From NCBI GenBank assembly GCA_964372115.1, contig CAYJPN010000011.1:1-64000 (forward strand): DNA of 64,000 nt, read 5' to 3'. This stretch comes from CG2-30-36-16 sp964372115. Lineage in GTDB: Bacteria > Bacteroidota > Ignavibacteria > Ignavibacteriales > Ignavibacteriaceae. Shown piece by piece: positions 63,380-64,000 of the stretch. The first letter of the stretch is position 1. The number at the start of each line of letters is the position of its first letter. Position numbers and translations under genes: made by a program. A model generated the notes under the pieces. It worked only from the letters and a program-made list of their open reading frames with translations. It searched no databases and had not been told where the DNA came from.

Positions 63380-64000
63380 ATGAATATGATAAAAAAAATA
63401 TTTTTCTTTTCTGCTATTATTATTTTCAGCACAACCGCTTTAGCGCAAAATTTTACTTTTATTCCGGATCATACCGCGTTAACAGGTAATGCCGGTGAAG
63501 AAGTAGTTTTCGATATTCCGATAACTAATACATCAACCCAAACTATAACACTTTTTATTTGCAGAAAAGTTGACGAGCTCCCTGCAAACTGGTATTCCTC
63601 AATGTGCTTTGACCAGAGTTGTTTCCCTGCATTTCTCGACAGTGTAGCAACCACACCCGATTTTAACAGTTCGCCCCTTGCTCCGGGCGAAACCAGAGAT
63701 TTTTCAATGCATATTTTAACAGATAGTTTTAATACAGGTACCGGACATATAAAACTGCTTGCTGGCGATACCCGAAATTTATCCGATACTATAGGCATTG
63801 ATTTATATGCAACTGTTGATGCAACTGCTGTTGATAATAATAACAATATGAACTTGTCATTTACGTTAGACCAAAATTATCCTAACCCGTTTAACCCCTC
63901 CACAATAATTAGCTGGCAATTGCCGGAGCGGGCAAATGTTACCTTAAATGTTTATGATATACTCGGCAATAAAGTTGCGGAATTAGTAAATGAAGTTCAA
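63380..64000 (+). CDS. T9SS-exported protein, truncated by the window end
   Basis: The first 207 codons of a secreted protein; no stop before the window edge. A signal peptide (MNMIKKIFFFSAIIIFSTTA, then LAQNF) is followed by one beta-sandwich domain of about 130 residues (VVFDIPITNTSTQTITLFIC, LAPGETRDFSMHILTDSF) and then directly by a T9SS sorting domain (LDQNYPNPFNPSTIISWQLP). Only about 25-30 residues should be missing. AAAAAGG precedes the ATG at 63380; a second ATG lies two codons on. The single beta domain suggests an adhesion or cohesin-like surface role; no enzyme motif is visible. It follows the Omp28-like gene but is separated by a terminator. Confidence 0.82.
   Translation, partial: MNMIKKIFFFSAIIIFSTTALAQNFTFIPDHTALTGNAGEEVVFDIPITNTSTQTITLFICRKVDELPANWYSSMCFDQSCFPAFLDSVATTPDFNSSPLAPGETRDFSMHILTDSFNTGTGHIKLLAGDTRNLSDTIGIDLYATVDATAVDNNNNMNLSFTLDQNYPNPFNPSTIISWQLPERANVTLNVYDILGNKVAELVNEVQ

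Overview
The window looks like chromosome from a low-GC member of the Bacteroidota/Chlorobi superphylum, most likely Ignavibacteriota. Five secreted proteins (18430-22044, 30358-32466, 58095-59936, 60992-63328, 63380-end) end in the type IX secretion (T9SS) sorting module with the hallmark NYPNPFNPST-like motif, which is typical of that group. Many genes start with weak ribosome sites and a few with TTG or GTG. No rRNA, tRNA, CRISPR array, prophage or integrase was seen. One 100-base N gap (33084-33183) sits inside a repeat.

Region by region. (1) 0.6-11.4 kb, minus strand: a copper/silver efflux locus. A membrane sensor kinase and an NtrC-type regulator lie upstream of a 36-aa membrane peptide, a TolC-like channel, a CusB-like adaptor carrying heavy-metal-binding domains, a CusA-like RND pump and a secreted metal-binding protein. 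(2) 11.7-16.1 kb, minus: galactose use (galT, sodium/sugar symporter, galK), with a decayed LacI-family regulator upstream. (3) 16.5-27.5 kb, minus: a lipoprotein phosphoesterase, a T9SS-exported subtilase, and a four-gene envelope cluster: two lipoproteins, an outer-membrane barrel fused to a transglutaminase-like domain, and a FecR-domain protein. (4) 27.8-35 kb: mscL with an added zinc ribbon, a trypsin-like lipoprotein, a stand-alone CarH-like B12 photoreceptor module, a 14-repeat YCF48-type propeller protein, then about 1.1 kb of hairpin repeats. (5) 35.6-39.4 kb, plus: a secreted GH13 amylase and a DUF885 lipoprotein. (6) 39.7-45 kb, minus: SpoIID/LytB protein, GT4 and GT2 glycosyltransferases, and a GalT/HIT-like DUF4922 protein, probably one operon. 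(7) 45.1-50.6 kb: arginase, a membrane protein, an ECF sigma/anti-sigma pair and an acyl-CoA synthetase. (8) 50.8-58 kb: an SGNH/TPR membrane protein diverging from a parvulin PPIase, followed by a tight carbamoyltransferase / SxtJ-like / DUF5989 / Lys-rich peptide / GT2 operon. (9) 58-64 kb: T9SS-exported M14 carboxypeptidase, a REP/RAYT unit, an Omp28-like protein and a truncated T9SS cargo.

The best candidates for under-described biology are the envelope cluster at 22.9-27.5 kb, the CarH-like protein without a DNA-binding domain (29506-30144), the carbamoyltransferase/SxtJ/DUF5989 operon, and the RAYT gene whose coding sequence contains an in-frame copy of its own REP hairpin. Function calls come from reading motifs by eye; no database search was run.
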